Source of the DNA: Flavobacteriaceae bacterium
GTDB taxonomy: Bacteria; Bacteroidota; Bacteroidia; Flavobacteriales; Flavobacteriaceae
Direction of reading: 5' to 3'
DNA: 32,203 bases
Assembly: GCA_028825365.1 (NCBI GenBank)
Contig: JAPKAF010000017.1
Coordinates: 1 to 32,203, forward strand
A program made the position numbers and the translations under genes. Of the stretch, positions 1-9,475 are shown piece after piece (the stretch's first letter is position 1; every line of letters starts with the position of its first letter). A model generated the notes under the pieces. The model had not been told where the DNA came from, made no database searches, and was given only the letters and a program-made list of their open reading frames with translations.

Positions 1-5
1 AACCA

Positions 6-13
6 TATTTTTG
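6..13 (+). promoter_or_regulatory. Bacteroidota -7 promoter element (TATTTTTG) of the OmpA gene
   Basis: The octamer TATTTTTG matches the Bacteroidota sigma-ABfr -7 consensus TAnnTTTG exactly and lies 30 nt upstream of the ATG at 44. That would give a short 5' leader of about 25 nt. The -33 element (TTTG) would lie outside the window, so the call rests on the -7 match and position only. Confidence 0.45.
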
Positions 14-43
14 CAGGATATAAGAAAACTAAATAAAAAAATT

Positions 44-1456
44 ATGAAAAACTTTAGCAAATTATTGTTAATACTTTTAGTAACCATTGGTTACACAATC
101 ATGCATGCTCAGGACAATAATAATCCTTGGCAGTTCACATTTGGTGTTCATGCTGTTGATTTAGATGCTGATGAAGATACTCAGTTTGGTGAGTACTTTG
201 CAGTAGATGAAAACTGGAATATTTCCCCTAGTGTGTCAATGTTCACTCTATCTAAATATTTAGGAGATGATATATCACTTGGTCTTAGCGGATCAATTAA
301 CTCAATCTCAAATTTCGCAGATGGTGCTGAGTTTATAAATGACGTAAAATACTTCGCAAGTGATTTAATGCTTAAATACAGTTTAGGCGAAGTACTTAAC
401 ACGCAAAAAATAGAGCCTTTCGTGGGTATAGGATTAGGTAAAACATGGATGGACTCTCAATTTTGGATGACTTCAAATGCAAGTATTGGAATGAATTACT
501 GGTTTTCTGATGTATGGGGTTTAAGTGCTCAGGTGGATTATAAACTTAATCTGTCTGAAAACGGAAGAGGAAATACAGAGTTAATAATGGGTCCAGATGG
601 TCTTTACCCAAGAATTGATGAAGGTGGTAGTATGAGATACTCAGTTGGATTTTCTGTAAAATTCGGCGGTAAAGATACTGATGGTGATGGTGTTTATGAC
701 AAACATGATGCTTGTCCAGAAGTTCCAGGATTAGAAGAATTTAATGGTTGCCCAGATTCTGATGGAGATGGGATAAAAGATAGTGAAGATACTTGTCCAT
801 TAATGGCAGGTTCTTTAGAATTTGAAGGATGTCCAGATTCTGACGGAGATGGAATATCTGACAACAAAGATGCTTGTCCTAACAAAGCTGGCTTAGCTTC
901 TTTAGATGGTTGTCCAGATTCTGATGGAGATAAAATTGCTGACTCTAATGATAAATGTCCAAATGTTGCAGGACCTAAAGAAAATGGCGGATGTCCATGG
1001 CCAGATTCTGATGGCGATAGTGTTTTAGACAAAGATGACGATTGTCCATCTGAGGCAGGAACAGTAGCAAATAATGGTTGTCCTGAGATTTATCCAAGTG
1101 ATGAAGCTCTTGCTCAACTAGTAGAGTATTCAAGAACAATAAACTTTGCTTTTGACTCAGCTAAATTTACGGACGGTACTCCTCCAGTATTAGATGCTAT
1201 TGTTGAAATATTAGTAGCTTACCCTAAAGCAAACTTTTCAGTTGAAGGACATTGCGATAGTAAAGGTTCTACTAAGGTGAATCAAAAAATATCTGATAAA
1301 AGATCGAAAGCTGTAGTAGACTACCTAACTAATAGTGGGATTGCTGCTTCTAGACTTACTGCTAAAGGATTTGGTGAATCTATGCCGATTGATGATAACG
1401 GAACAAAAGCTGGAAGAGCTAACAATAGAAGAGTAGAGATTATTTTAGTAAAATAA
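44..1456 (+). CDS. OmpA family outer-membrane protein with thrombospondin type 3 repeats
   Basis: Envelope protein that anchors the outer membrane to peptidoglycan. The ATG at 44 opens a clean signal peptide ending near MHAQ (about residue 23); an upstream in-frame TTG at 11 is rejected because it only adds a charged leader. Residues about 24-205 look like an OmpA-type beta-barrel. Residues 211-347 hold five calcium-binding thrombospondin type 3 repeats of the form DxDGDGxxDxxDxCP...GCP. Residues about 366-470 form the OmpA_C peptidoglycan-binding domain, with the typical FAFDSAKF start, the GHCDSKG turn, the NQKISDKR helix and the final NRRVEI. The length of 470 residues is normal for flavobacterial OmpA/OprF-like proteins. 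It has its own promoter element and terminator, so it is probably a monocistronic, highly expressed gene. Family assignment is secure; the exact barrel function is not known. Confidence 0.93.
   Translation: MKNFSKLLLILLVTIGYTIMHAQDNNNPWQFTFGVHAVDLDADEDTQFGEYFAVDENWNISPSVSMFTLSKYLGDDISLGLSGSINSISNFADGAEFINDVKYFASDLMLKYSLGEVLNTQKIEPFVGIGLGKTWMDSQFWMTSNASIGMNYWFSDVWGLSAQVDYKLNLSENGRGNTELIMGPDGLYPRIDEGGSMRYSVGFSVKFGGKDTDGDGVYDKHDACPEVPGLEEFNGCPDSDGDGIKDSEDTCPLMAGSLEFEGCPDSDGDGISDNKDACPNKAGLASLDGCPDSDGDKIADSNDKCPNVAGPKENGGCPWPDSDGDSVLDKDDDCPSEAGTVANNGCPEIYPSDEALAQLVEYSRTINFAFDSAKFTDGTPPVLDAIVEILVAYPKANFSVEGHCDSKGSTKVNQKISDKRSKAVVDYLTNSGIAASRLTAKGFGESMPIDDNGTKAGRANNRRVEIILVK
674..1084 (+). repeat. 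In-frame tandem repeats encoding five thrombospondin type 3 motifs
   Basis: Five degenerate direct repeats of about 75-85 bp, each containing a variant of CCAGATTCTGATGGAGATGG, encode the Asp-rich calcium loops and paired cysteines between the OmpA barrel and its peptidoglycan-binding domain. The repeats stay in frame and carry synonymous differences, so they are coding repeats rather than a recent expansion. Confidence 0.85.
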
Positions 1457-1498
1457 AATACTTGCTTCTGTAAAAAATTCTTTTAGAATTATATATAT

Positions 1499-1535
1499 AA
1501 AAACGCTTCTTATTTAAGAAGCGTTTTTTATTTTT
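1499..1535 (+). terminator. Rho-independent terminator after ompA-like gene
   Basis: A perfect stem AAACGCTTCT / AGAAGCGTTT (extendable by two A-T pairs) with loop TATTTA is followed by a T-rich tail. It begins 42 nt after the OmpA stop and ends 5 nt before the next ATG at 1541, so it separates the porin transcript from the nuclease gene. Confidence 0.9.
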
Positions 1536-1540
1536 ATACA

Positions 1541-4300
1541 ATGGAGAGTTTTATTGAAAGTGTTTTATTGGATCTAAAAAATAAAAATACAGACTTCTCG
1601 AGTTGTGTATTTGTTCTTCCTAATAAAAGATCAGGTTATCATTTAAAAAGACATCTTTCAGAAATAATTTCAAAAACAATTTTCGCTCCTAAAATTCTAA
1701 GTATTGAGGAATTTATAGAAGAATTATCTACATTAAAGCTTCTTTCTAGCACTGAATTAATATTTGAGTTTTATAATATTTATTTAGAAAATACTCCCAA
1801 AAACAAACAAGAAGGATTCGAAGATTTTATTAAGTGGGGCAGAACATTAATTCAAGATTTTAATCTAATTGATAAGGAGATAATTGACACAAATCAGGTG
1901 TTTGATTATCTAAAGGCCGTTAAAGAAATGGATCACTGGTCGTTAGATAAAAATCCCACAGAGGTTGTAAAAAGGCATTTATATTTCTGGAGTAACATTA
2001 AAGTCTATTATAATAAATTCTATAGGCACTTACTAAGTATTAAATCAGGGTACCAAGGAATTTTAGAAAAAAAAGCTTTAGATAATACTCCAAATTACAT
2101 TCAAAAATCAGCGAAAGTAAATCATATTTTTGTTGGATTTAATGCGCTAAATAAAATTGAATCTTTAATTATTGAAGCGTTTTTAAAAAATGGTTTTGCA
2201 GAAATATACTGGGATATCGATAAAATCTCTATAAATTCTTCTTTTAATAATTCTGCATTTTTTATAAATCAATATAGAAATAAATGGTCATACTATAATG
2301 ACCGGGAGATAACTTGGATAAACGACAACTATTCTAAGAAAAAAAATATTCATGCAATAGGAGTTTCGAAAAATATTGGACAGGCAAAGTATATAGGTGA
2401 GATTATTAAAAAAAATATTAATACTCAACACAATACAGCTATTGTCCTGGGAGATGAATCGTTATTGATTCCTATGCTTAATTCGTTACCAAAAGGTATA
2501 GAGGATATTAATATAACTATGGGCTTTCCTCTTTTCTCCAGCTCAGTGAGCTCTTTGTTTTATAAGCTATTTAAGATACATATTAACTCATCTAATAGCT
2601 TTTATTACAAAGAAGTAGCATCTATATTATCTCATGAGTTAATTAAACCATTGTTCGAATATGAAAAGGGGAATTATTCAGATCAAATTATAGATAAAAT
2701 AAATAAAGAAAATATTATAAATGTTGACCTGAAGTTTTTAATTGCTAATACAAAAGTTAACAAAGATATTATCAGTCTTCTGTTTAAAGACTGGTCAAAT
2801 AATGTTGAAGAATCTATATCTAATTGTAAGGAATTGATAATTACTTTAAGGGATAGCCTTTTTAATGACAAAAAAGAAGAGGTGTTAACCGTAGAGCATT
2901 TATATAGGTTTAATGAAATTTTTAATGAGTTAGAGGTACTTAAAAAGAAATTTAAATTTATAAACTCTATCCAACTATTATTTGACCTATTTCAAGACAT
3001 TGTAAAAAATGAAAGGTTGAAATATAATAGTAAATCATTTTCTAAGATTCAAATAATGGGACTTTTAGAGTCAAGAGTTTTGGATTTCGAAACTGTTATA
3101 ATTAGTTCGGTTAATGAAGGGATTCTTCCTTCTGGAAATAATGAAAATTCTTTTATTCCATTTGATGTAAAAATAGACAACAACATCCCTACTTACAAAG
3201 AACAAGACGCTATCTATTCTTATCACTTTTACAGATTAATTCAAAGAGCTAAGAATGTGTATTTACTTTATAATACTGAACCAGATACTCTAAATGGTGG
3301 AGAAAAGAGTAGGTTTATTAGACAAATAGAGTTTGAAGGAGTTCATAAGATTAATCACAAAATAATAAACTCTCATACTCCTAAAAATGAAGAGAAATTA
3401 ATTGAGATAACTAAAACAAGAGATATCCTGGACCAATTAAACCTCTTGTCTAAAAAGGGGTTTTCCGCTTCTTCTGTTCTTTCATATGTTAGAGAGCCAA
3501 TAACGTTTTATTATAAAAAAATATTAAAAATACCTGACGAACTAAAAGTTGAGGAGACTATCGAATCTAACACCTTAGGGACAGTAATTCATGAGTCATT
3601 AAAGTTTATATATAAGCCGTTAGAAAATAAATTACTATCTATAGACTATTTAAAAAAGCAAATGAATATTGTTGATGAAATTGTAAAATCACAATTTAAA
3701 ATAACATATAAAAATGGGCAATTCAAAACTGGCAAGAATTTAATAATACTTGAGGTTGCTATAAAATATGTTTCAGAATTCATGAAAACTGAAATTGAAT
3801 CAATTAAAAACGGGGATGTTATACAAATAGTTGGAATAGAAAAAGATTTTAATATAGCATTTGATAGTGACAAAATTAAAGGTGAAGTGAATTTAAAAGG
3901 CCAAATTGACAGAATTGATATTCTTAATGGAACCCTACGTATAATTGACTATAAGACTGGTAAAAAAACAGAAAAAAGAGAATTAAACTTATCTAGCTGG
4001 GATGATATAGAAATGGATTACGATAAGATAAAAAATTGGTTTCAATTACTGTTTTATGCATATGCATTTAATAAAACCAATAAGCTGACTATGCCAATTG
4101 AAGCAGGGATTATATCATTTAAAAACTTAAAATCTGGAATATTGAAATTTAACTACGGCACAAGATTTGATAATGATTCTGTTATCGGAGAAGATGTGTT
4201 AAATAACTATAAATTAATCCTAGAAAATATTTTAATGGAAATCATTAATCCGAATATTAGTTTTGTTGAAAAAAAATTACCCAAAAAAAATTATGTATAA
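1541..4300 (+). CDS. AddB-like helicase-nuclease, PD-(D/E)XK nuclease family
   Basis: Likely the AddB-type subunit of a RecBCD/AddAB-like double-strand-break processing enzyme. The N-terminal segment VFVLPNKRSGYHLKRHL (about residues 24-40) sits where AddB carries its nucleotide-binding motif. The segment MGLLESRVLDFETVIISSVN (about residue 507 onward) matches the UvrD/AddB C-terminal helicase core. The C-terminal nuclease domain shows GTVIHE (His684), GQIDRID (Asp790/Asp793) and IIDYKTGK (Asp803, Lys805), the hallmark RecB/AddB nuclease motif. The whole protein has only two cysteines, both in the N-terminal half, so the iron-sulfur cluster of Firmicutes AddB is absent; where CP is usual it reads REP. 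No AddA-like partner lies in the window. Its 3' end overlaps the acylase gene by 8 nt. Length (919 residues) is typical for Bacteroidota homologues. Confidence 0.85.
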   Translation: MESFIESVLLDLKNKNTDFSSCVFVLPNKRSGYHLKRHLSEIISKTIFAPKILSIEEFIEELSTLKLLSSTELIFEFYNIYLENTPKNKQEGFEDFIKWGRTLIQDFNLIDKEIIDTNQVFDYLKAVKEMDHWSLDKNPTEVVKRHLYFWSNIKVYYNKFYRHLLSIKSGYQGILEKKALDNTPNYIQKSAKVNHIFVGFNALNKIESLIIEAFLKNGFAEIYWDIDKISINSSFNNSAFFINQYRNKWSYYNDREITWINDNYSKKKNIHAIGVSKNIGQAKYIGEIIKKNINTQHNTAIVLGDESLLIPMLNSLPKGIEDINITMGFPLFSSSVSSLFYKLFKIHINSSNSFYYKEVASILSHELIKPLFEYEKGNYSDQIIDKINKENIINVDLKFLIANTKVNKDIISLLFKDWSNNVEESISNCKELIITLRDSLFNDKKEEVLTVEHLYRFNEIFNELEVLKKKFKFINSIQLLFDLFQDIVKNERLKYNSKSFSKIQIMGLLESRVLDFETVIISSVNEGILPSGNNENSFIPFDVKIDNNIPTYKEQDAIYSYHFYRLIQRAKNVYLLYNTEPDTLNGGEKSRFIRQIEFEGVHKINHKIINSHTPKNEEKLIEITKTRDILDQLNLLSKKGFSASSVLSYVREPITFYYKKILKIPDELKVEETIESNTLGTVIHESLKFIYKPLENKLLSIDYLKKQMNIVDEIVKSQFKITYKNGQFKTGKNLIILEVAIKYVSEFMKTEIESIKNGDVIQIVGIEKDFNIAFDSDKIKGEVNLKGQIDRIDILNGTLRIIDYKTGKKTEKRELNLSSWDDIEMDYDKIKNWFQLLFYAYAFNKTNKLTMPIEAGIISFKNLKSGILKFNYGTRFDNDSVIGEDVLNNYKLILENILMEIINPNISFVEKKLPKKNYV

Positions 4301-6350
4301 AATTATATTATTGTTTTGTTGTAGCATAACTGTGTCTTATGGACAAATAAACCCTCAAGATATTGAGATCGTTAGAGATTCCTATGGGGTTCCTCATATA
4401 TACGGAAAAACTGATGCAGATACTGCTTATGGGTTAGCATGGGTTCATAGTGAAGATGATTTTATGACTATTCAAAAAGCATATTTAGCCGGAAATCAAT
4501 TACTTAGTAGTTACCTACGTAATGACGGAATAATAGTTGACTTTTTATCTCAATTCATAGAGTCTAAAAAAACAGTAGATGAGTTATTTGATACTCTATC
4601 TATCGATTTTATAAAAATACTTGAAGCATATAGCCAGGGTATTAATAGGTATGCAGAATTAAACCCAGAAAAGGTGTTAGTTAAAGATCTATTCCCGGTT
4701 ACTCCCAGAAAGATGTTGAATTACTCATTTCTACAATTATTCATTTCTAATGGTGCAGATAAATTAGTAAGTAGTATAATTTCAAATAATACAATTGACT
4801 TATCAAACCTTAGAATAAATGAAGATATTCAAGGCTCTAATACTTTTGCTTTTAATAACAATAAGACAAAAAATGGAGAAACATATCTTGCTATAAATAC
4901 ACATCAACCACTAGATGGTCCAAACTCTTGGTATGAAGTTCATTTAAACAGCGAAGAAGGCACAAATATCCTTGGTGCTACATTCGCAGGGGCTCCTTGT
5001 GTTTTAACTGGAGTTAACGAGCATTTAGCATGGACACACACTGTAAATTATCCGGATAAGGCAGATCTATTTAAGTTAAAAATGCATGACTCAAAAAAGA
5101 ATATATATATAGTAGACAGCAAAGAATATAAACTAGAAAAACACAAAGCAAAATTAAAATATAGAATACTCGGGATTAATATTAGTATTTATAAAACTTA
5201 TTACAAAAGTATTTTTGGCCCAACTTTAAAAAACAAATCTGGATACTATTCCGTTAGAACTCCAAGCTTATACAACATTAAGGCGCTAGAACAATGGTGG
5301 AGAATGAATAAGGCTACGTCTTTTAGCGAGTTTTATGGTATTTTAAACATGAAGTCAATACCTGGCTACAATATTGGTTATGCGGATAAAAAAGATACTA
5401 TTTTTTATATTTCAAATGGAATAATTCCTATTCGTAATGAAAAAAATGATTGGACAAAAATTGTAGATGGGAGTAAAAGTGAAAACTTATGGGAAGAATA
5501 CTATGATATAAAAGATCTTCCTCAGGTTATTAATCCAAAATCTGGGTTTATATATAACGCAAACCACTCTCCATTTAAATCTACTGGGGAGTCTGAAAAT
5601 CCAAAACAAGAAGATTATTCTAAGACAATGAATTATGAGACCTATGATAATAACAGAAGTACTAGGATTATAGATTTAATAAATTCAAACGAATCAATCA
5701 ATTATGAGAAGTTTAAAGAAATAAAATACGATAACAAACTGCCGCGACCATTAAATTATAATTTTTTAGATATTAACTCAATCTGGGAAATAAATGCTGA
5801 TAAATACCCCGAAATATCGGACGTAATATTAAATATCCAAAAATGGGATATGGCAACAAACTCAAGCTCTGTAGGAGCGGCTAATTATGCAGTTTTATAT
5901 TATCTACTAATAAATAAATTTAAAAATATAAAGTATAAAAAAGTGTTTGACGAAATTGAAATGGTAGAGCTAATCACAAGCACTAAAAAGTATTTACTAA
6001 AACATTTTGACTCAACTAATGTAGAATTAGGCAGGTTTCAAAAACTTGTTAGAGGAAATAAAGAAATTGGAATATTTGGATTACCAGATGTCATAACTGC
6101 AATGAAAGGTACTAAATATAAAGATGGAAAAATTAAGATTACACACGGGGAATCCTATATTTCACTAGTTAAATTTAAAAATGAAAAGGTAGAAATAGAA
6201 ACTGTTATGTCATATGGTTCTAGTGATGACCCAAATTCAAAGCACTATAACGATCAAATGGATTTATATTCTAAATTTAAAACTAAAAAAATGAGTTTAG
6301 ATAAGGTTGAAGTTTATAAAAAAGGAGTGAAAGTATATAACCCTAAATAA
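4293..6350 (+). CDS. Penicillin acylase family (S45) Ntn hydrolase, exported
   Basis: Predicted secreted amide hydrolase of the penicillin G acylase/acyl-homoserine-lactone acylase superfamily, made as a precursor that cleaves itself before the catalytic serine. The ATG at 4293 gives a signal peptide (hydrophobic stretch, then VSYGQ), and a TTG at 4263 is disfavoured. Family landmarks are DSYGVPHIYG near the N-terminus, the AYGLAWVHSEDD segment, the processing site QGSN with nucleophile Ser182, SWYEVHL, TGVNEHLAWTHT and NANHSPF. Length is 685 residues, at the small end for the family. It overlaps the AddB-like gene by 8 nt (ATGTATAA), so the two may be translationally coupled although no functional link is evident. 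The substrate cannot be read from sequence; candidates are N-acyl amides such as acyl-homoserine lactones, peptidic amides or antibiotics. Confidence 0.87.
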   Translation: MYKIILLFCCSITVSYGQINPQDIEIVRDSYGVPHIYGKTDADTAYGLAWVHSEDDFMTIQKAYLAGNQLLSSYLRNDGIIVDFLSQFIESKKTVDELFDTLSIDFIKILEAYSQGINRYAELNPEKVLVKDLFPVTPRKMLNYSFLQLFISNGADKLVSSIISNNTIDLSNLRINEDIQGSNTFAFNNNKTKNGETYLAINTHQPLDGPNSWYEVHLNSEEGTNILGATFAGAPCVLTGVNEHLAWTHTVNYPDKADLFKLKMHDSKKNIYIVDSKEYKLEKHKAKLKYRILGINISIYKTYYKSIFGPTLKNKSGYYSVRTPSLYNIKALEQWWRMNKATSFSEFYGILNMKSIPGYNIGYADKKDTIFYISNGIIPIRNEKNDWTKIVDGSKSENLWEEYYDIKDLPQVINPKSGFIYNANHSPFKSTGESENPKQEDYSKTMNYETYDNNRSTRIIDLINSNESINYEKFKEIKYDNKLPRPLNYNFLDINSIWEINADKYPEISDVILNIQKWDMATNSSSVGAANYAVLYYLLINKFKNIKYKKVFDEIEMVELITSTKKYLLKHFDSTNVELGRFQKLVRGNKEIGIFGLPDVITAMKGTKYKDGKIKITHGESYISLVKFKNEKVEIETVMSYGSSDDPNSKHYNDQMDLYSKFKTKKMSLDKVEVYKKGVKVYNPK

Positions 6351-6371
6351 GGCTGCAGTATTAACACAAAT

Positions 6372-6404
6372 AAAAAAGTCCAAACATATTGTTTGGACTT
6401 TTTT
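6372..6404. terminator. Bidirectional rho-independent terminator
   Basis: A 14-bp perfect stem AAAAAAGTCCAAAC / GTTTGGACTTTTTT with loop ATATT lies between convergent genes. The T-run serves the acylase transcript on the plus strand and the A-run gives the U-tail for the lipoprotein transcript on the minus strand. Confidence 0.92.
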
Positions 6405-6423
6405 TATATAATTAATTTTAAGA

Positions 6424-6918
6424 CTAATTTTCTAGTGAAGCTAAGGAGCCTGTCCAGTCACAATACCATTGTGCATATAGTATCTTTCCTTCTTCATTAA
6501 AATCAAAAGATTCGTAAACTGACACTACAACAGATTTAGACTCTGAGGTTTCAGTTGCAAGACTAGTTACTTGTAAGTCATAGTACAATCTAACAGATCC
6601 GTCAGTCACACCTGTGTCTGCGTTAACTCCTGTTAAATGATTTAAAGGAGTTACGTACTTAGCATCATAATTTGCAAAAAATTCTTTGTGTGATAATTTG
6701 ATATCATCTAAACGTAGTGAATCTACAGAACCAACAAGAGTTCCCTTGAAAACTACGTCGTCTGCAAAGTGTGAGTAATCAACAGATTCGTTTGCAAAAC
6801 CAGCAAAAAGTGCATCAATAGTTTTAGAGTTTTTTTCAAAAGTTTTCATCGCTTCTGCATTTGGATTACAAGAATAAAAAGCAAAAGATAAAAAAGTAAA
6901 ATAAATAAGATTTTTCAT
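6424..6918 (-). CDS. Small NTF2/SnoaL-like lipoprotein of unknown function
   Basis: Predicted lipoprotein of 164 residues. The signal peptide ends in FYSC with the lipidated Cys17, followed by NPNAEA. The mature part (about residues 30-155) has the cone-like NTF2/SnoaL pattern: an N-terminal helix (FEKNSKTIDALFAGF), then VDYSHFADDVVFKGT, and strands ending in SVVVSVYESFDFNEEGKILY and QWYCDW. Such domains bind small ligands or are catalytically inert. No active-site residues can be assigned. It is monocistronic, convergent with the acylase gene and shares the hairpin terminator. The NTF2-like fold call is inference from pattern; the lipoprotein call is firmer. Confidence 0.7.
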   Translation of the reverse strand: MKNLIYFTFLSFAFYSCNPNAEAMKTFEKNSKTIDALFAGFANESVDYSHFADDVVFKGTLVGSVDSLRLDDIKLSHKEFFANYDAKYVTPLNHLTGVNADTGVTDGSVRLYYDLQVTSLATETSESKSVVVSVYESFDFNEEGKILYAQWYCDWTGSLASLEN

Positions 6919-7024
6919 AAGATAGTTTTTTAGTAATTATAACCGAATTTAGTTAAATTTTTAACAAAAAATTTTAAATATCAGCTAATTAATTATCGAT
7001 ATTTGCTTTTTATTATAATTATCA

Positions 7025-9457
7025 ATGAAAAATATTTACTCATATAAATTTATTCTTTTGCTATTGGTTAATTTTTCCTTGTTTTCGCAAGACAGAAAAA
7101 ATGCTATTGCAAAACGAGTTTCTGAAGCACCTATAATTGACGGAATTTTAGATGAAAAGGTTTGGGATAATGCTGAAAGTAATACTGATTTTTATCAATG
7201 GAGACCCGTTAATACTGGACCAGCAAGAGACACACATACTACTTTAGTAAAAGTAATTTACGATGATGATGCGGTCTATTTTGGTGTTAAGATGGCAGAT
7301 CCTGATCCTAAAAATATAGCCAAACAGATTAGTCAGCGCGACGATTTTTATATGAAAAAAACTGACTTTATTGGAGTAATGATCAGCCCATACGATGACG
7401 GCCTCAATTATGTAAGCTTTGTAATCACCAGCGCAGGAACTATAGCGGATATGAAAACCGTCGGTGATTTTGATGATAATGACGGAGATTACGATGTAGT
7501 CTTTGATGCAAAAGTTTCGTTTGACAAGGCGGGTTGGAATGCGGAATTTAAGATCCCATATAGCGCACTAAGGTTTCCTAAAAAAGATATACAAAATTGG
7601 GGATTAAACTTCTTTAGGAGGGTTTTTAACTTAAATGAGAGTTATGTTTGGAACTACATAGATAGGTCTGTGGGTAGAATGAGTGAATACATGGGGGTTT
7701 TAGAAGGGATACAAAATATAGATCCACCAACTAGATTATTCTTCTATCCTTATAGTCAATTTAATTCAGAAATATATGAAGGGAATACTGGTACAGGGAT
7801 TTCTGCTGGTATGGATATTAAATATGGTATAAACGAAGCATTTACAATCGATGCAACATTAATCCCAGATTTTGGACAAGTTAAATTTGATGAAGTAGAA
7901 TTAAATTTAAGTCCATTTGAACAACAATTTGATGAAAAGAGAGCTTTTTTTACGGAAGGAACAGAGCTATTTAACAGAGCTGGAATCTTCTACAGTAGAC
8001 GTATTGGTGGTGATTTAAGTAATAGCGGTGAGGATTTTACGCAGGAAAACGAAAAAGTAACAGCTTCGGATAACTCAATAGATTTAATCAATGCAATTAA
8101 GATTTCTGGAAGGACAGATAATAAACTGGGAATTGGATTTTTCAATGCGATAACCAAAAAATCAACAGCTACTTTGCAAGACACATTAAATCAAAGTACT
8201 AGAGAAGTTATACTAGAGCCCTTAACAAACTACAATGTTTTAGTCTTAGATCAACAAATAAAAAATAATTCCTCCATTACATTTCTAAATACAAATGTTA
8301 AAAGAGCAAAAGAGTATAGGAATGCAAATGTATCTGCCCTGTTACTAGATTTGAAGACTAAGCAAAACGATTATAGATTCGAAGGTTCTATTCTAAGAAG
8401 TGAGATATTAGAAAATGGAACAAAAGATGACGGCTATAAAACTTCATTTAAAATAAATAAGACAAAAGGTAATTTTAGATGGATGACCGGAGTATGGACG
8501 ACAGATGACACATATAATCAAGACGATTTGGGAATTTCAAGATGGTATAATAACCAAAGTTTGTTTGCTAACATATCTTATGAAATCTTTAACCCCATTA
8601 ATTATTTTAATCAACTAAAAATAAAACTAGGGTTAAGGCATGGAAGAAGGTATAGACCTAGTGTTAAGAGGAATAACAATTATGAGTTAGAAGTATTTTT
8701 TGAGACTAAAAAACTTTATAAACATAGATTTGAAATTGAGTACACTACTTTAAACAAAGATTATTTTGAACCTAGAGTAGAAGGATTGTTTGTTTTAAAA
8801 CCAGAATTAGTAGGTCTTAGATACGATTTTGACACAAATAATACTAAAGATTTAGTCTTTAGCACCGAAATAGATGCACAAAAAAATATGGATGAGTTTT
8901 ATGATGAAAAGAACCATAAAATAAGTTCTAACGTGGGAGTGGATTACAAAGTTTCAGATAGGTTAAACTTAAGTACTGGGTTAGGAATATCATTTGAAAA
9001 AGATGATTTAGGATATGCAGGAAGTGAAGATCAAGAGGTAATCATAGGTCTAAGAGATGTAAAAGTCAATCAGGCAATGTTTGAAATGAATTATAATTTA
9101 GACTCATATAAAGGTTTTGCACTTGAAATCAGAAATTACTGGAGTACTGTAGACTATAAAAGTTATTATTCATTACAAGAAAATGGAATGGGAGTACTTG
9201 TGAATGATTATCCACTAGGAGATAATCCAAATACTAATTTTAACATATGGAACCTAGATTTATCCTATAATTGGAGATTCGCTCCTGGAAGTGCAGCAAC
9301 ATTTCAATATAGAAATCAAATATTTAATAATGATGATAATTCAATGATATCGTATACCGAAAGCTTAGATAATTTATTTAGAAATAATATAGGTCATCAA
9401 TTGTCGATTAGAATAAATTATTTCATAGATTACAATAGATTAAAAAGTAAAAATTAA
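7025..9457 (+). CDS. CBM9-like / DUF5916 outer-membrane protein
   Basis: A large exported protein of 810 residues with a signal peptide ending near LFSQ (residue 22). Residues about 28-215 look like a family 9 carbohydrate-binding-type domain (APIIDGILDEKVWDNAE, VIYDDDAVYFGVKM, WNAEFKIPYSALRFP). The remainder matches DUF5916, with the diagnostic stretch DATLIPDFGQVKFDEVELNL followed by EKRAFFTEG and FYSRRIGG, and continues as an aromatic-rich repeated-strand region compatible with an outer-membrane beta-barrel. The family is widespread in Bacteroidota and is often annotated as a hydrolase on weak grounds; no catalytic residues are visible. It is followed after 18 nt by the small cysteine-rich gene, and the pair ends at a terminator. 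Confidence 0.85.
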   Translation: MKNIYSYKFILLLLVNFSLFSQDRKNAIAKRVSEAPIIDGILDEKVWDNAESNTDFYQWRPVNTGPARDTHTTLVKVIYDDDAVYFGVKMADPDPKNIAKQISQRDDFYMKKTDFIGVMISPYDDGLNYVSFVITSAGTIADMKTVGDFDDNDGDYDVVFDAKVSFDKAGWNAEFKIPYSALRFPKKDIQNWGLNFFRRVFNLNESYVWNYIDRSVGRMSEYMGVLEGIQNIDPPTRLFFYPYSQFNSEIYEGNTGTGISAGMDIKYGINEAFTIDATLIPDFGQVKFDEVELNLSPFEQQFDEKRAFFTEGTELFNRAGIFYSRRIGGDLSNSGEDFTQENEKVTASDNSIDLINAIKISGRTDNKLGIGFFNAITKKSTATLQDTLNQSTREVILEPLTNYNVLVLDQQIKNNSSITFLNTNVKRAKEYRNANVSALLLDLKTKQNDYRFEGSILRSEILENGTKDDGYKTSFKINKTKGNFRWMTGVWTTDDTYNQDDLGISRWYNNQSLFANISYEIFNPINYFNQLKIKLGLRHGRRYRPSVKRNNNYELEVFFETKKLYKHRFEIEYTTLNKDYFEPRVEGLFVLKPELVGLRYDFDTNNTKDLVFSTEIDAQKNMDEFYDEKNHKISSNVGVDYKVSDRLNLSTGLGISFEKDDLGYAGSEDQEVIIGLRDVKVNQAMFEMNYNLDSYKGFALEIRNYWSTVDYKSYYSLQENGMGVLVNDYPLGDNPNTNFNIWNLDLSYNWRFAPGSAATFQYRNQIFNNDDNSMISYTESLDNLFRNNIGHQLSIRINYFIDYNRLKSKN

Positions 9458-9475
9458 ACTATTAAGTAATAAAAT

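Noticed and set aside
694-1032. Open frame on the minus strand opposite the repeats, encoding a Pro-Ser-Glu-rich repeat protein
   Set aside because: It is the mirror of the thrombospondin repeats; it has no independent start context, and the plus-strand OmpA gene explains the sequence.
674-1084. Regular direct repeats that could be taken for a CRISPR array or minisatellite
   Set aside because: They are in frame, encode thrombospondin type 3 calcium motifs with paired cysteines, and lack unique spacers between identical repeats.
6919-7024. Divergent promoters between the NTF2-like lipoprotein and the DUF5916 gene
   Set aside because: Promoters must exist there, but only 7-of-8 matches to TAnnTTTG (for example GATATTTG) without a -33 element were seen, too weak to place.
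7025-9457. Calling the CBM9-like/DUF5916 protein a glycoside hydrolase
   Set aside because: No catalytic motif is visible; the C-terminal part looks like a membrane beta-barrel, and hydrolase labels for this family are unsupported.
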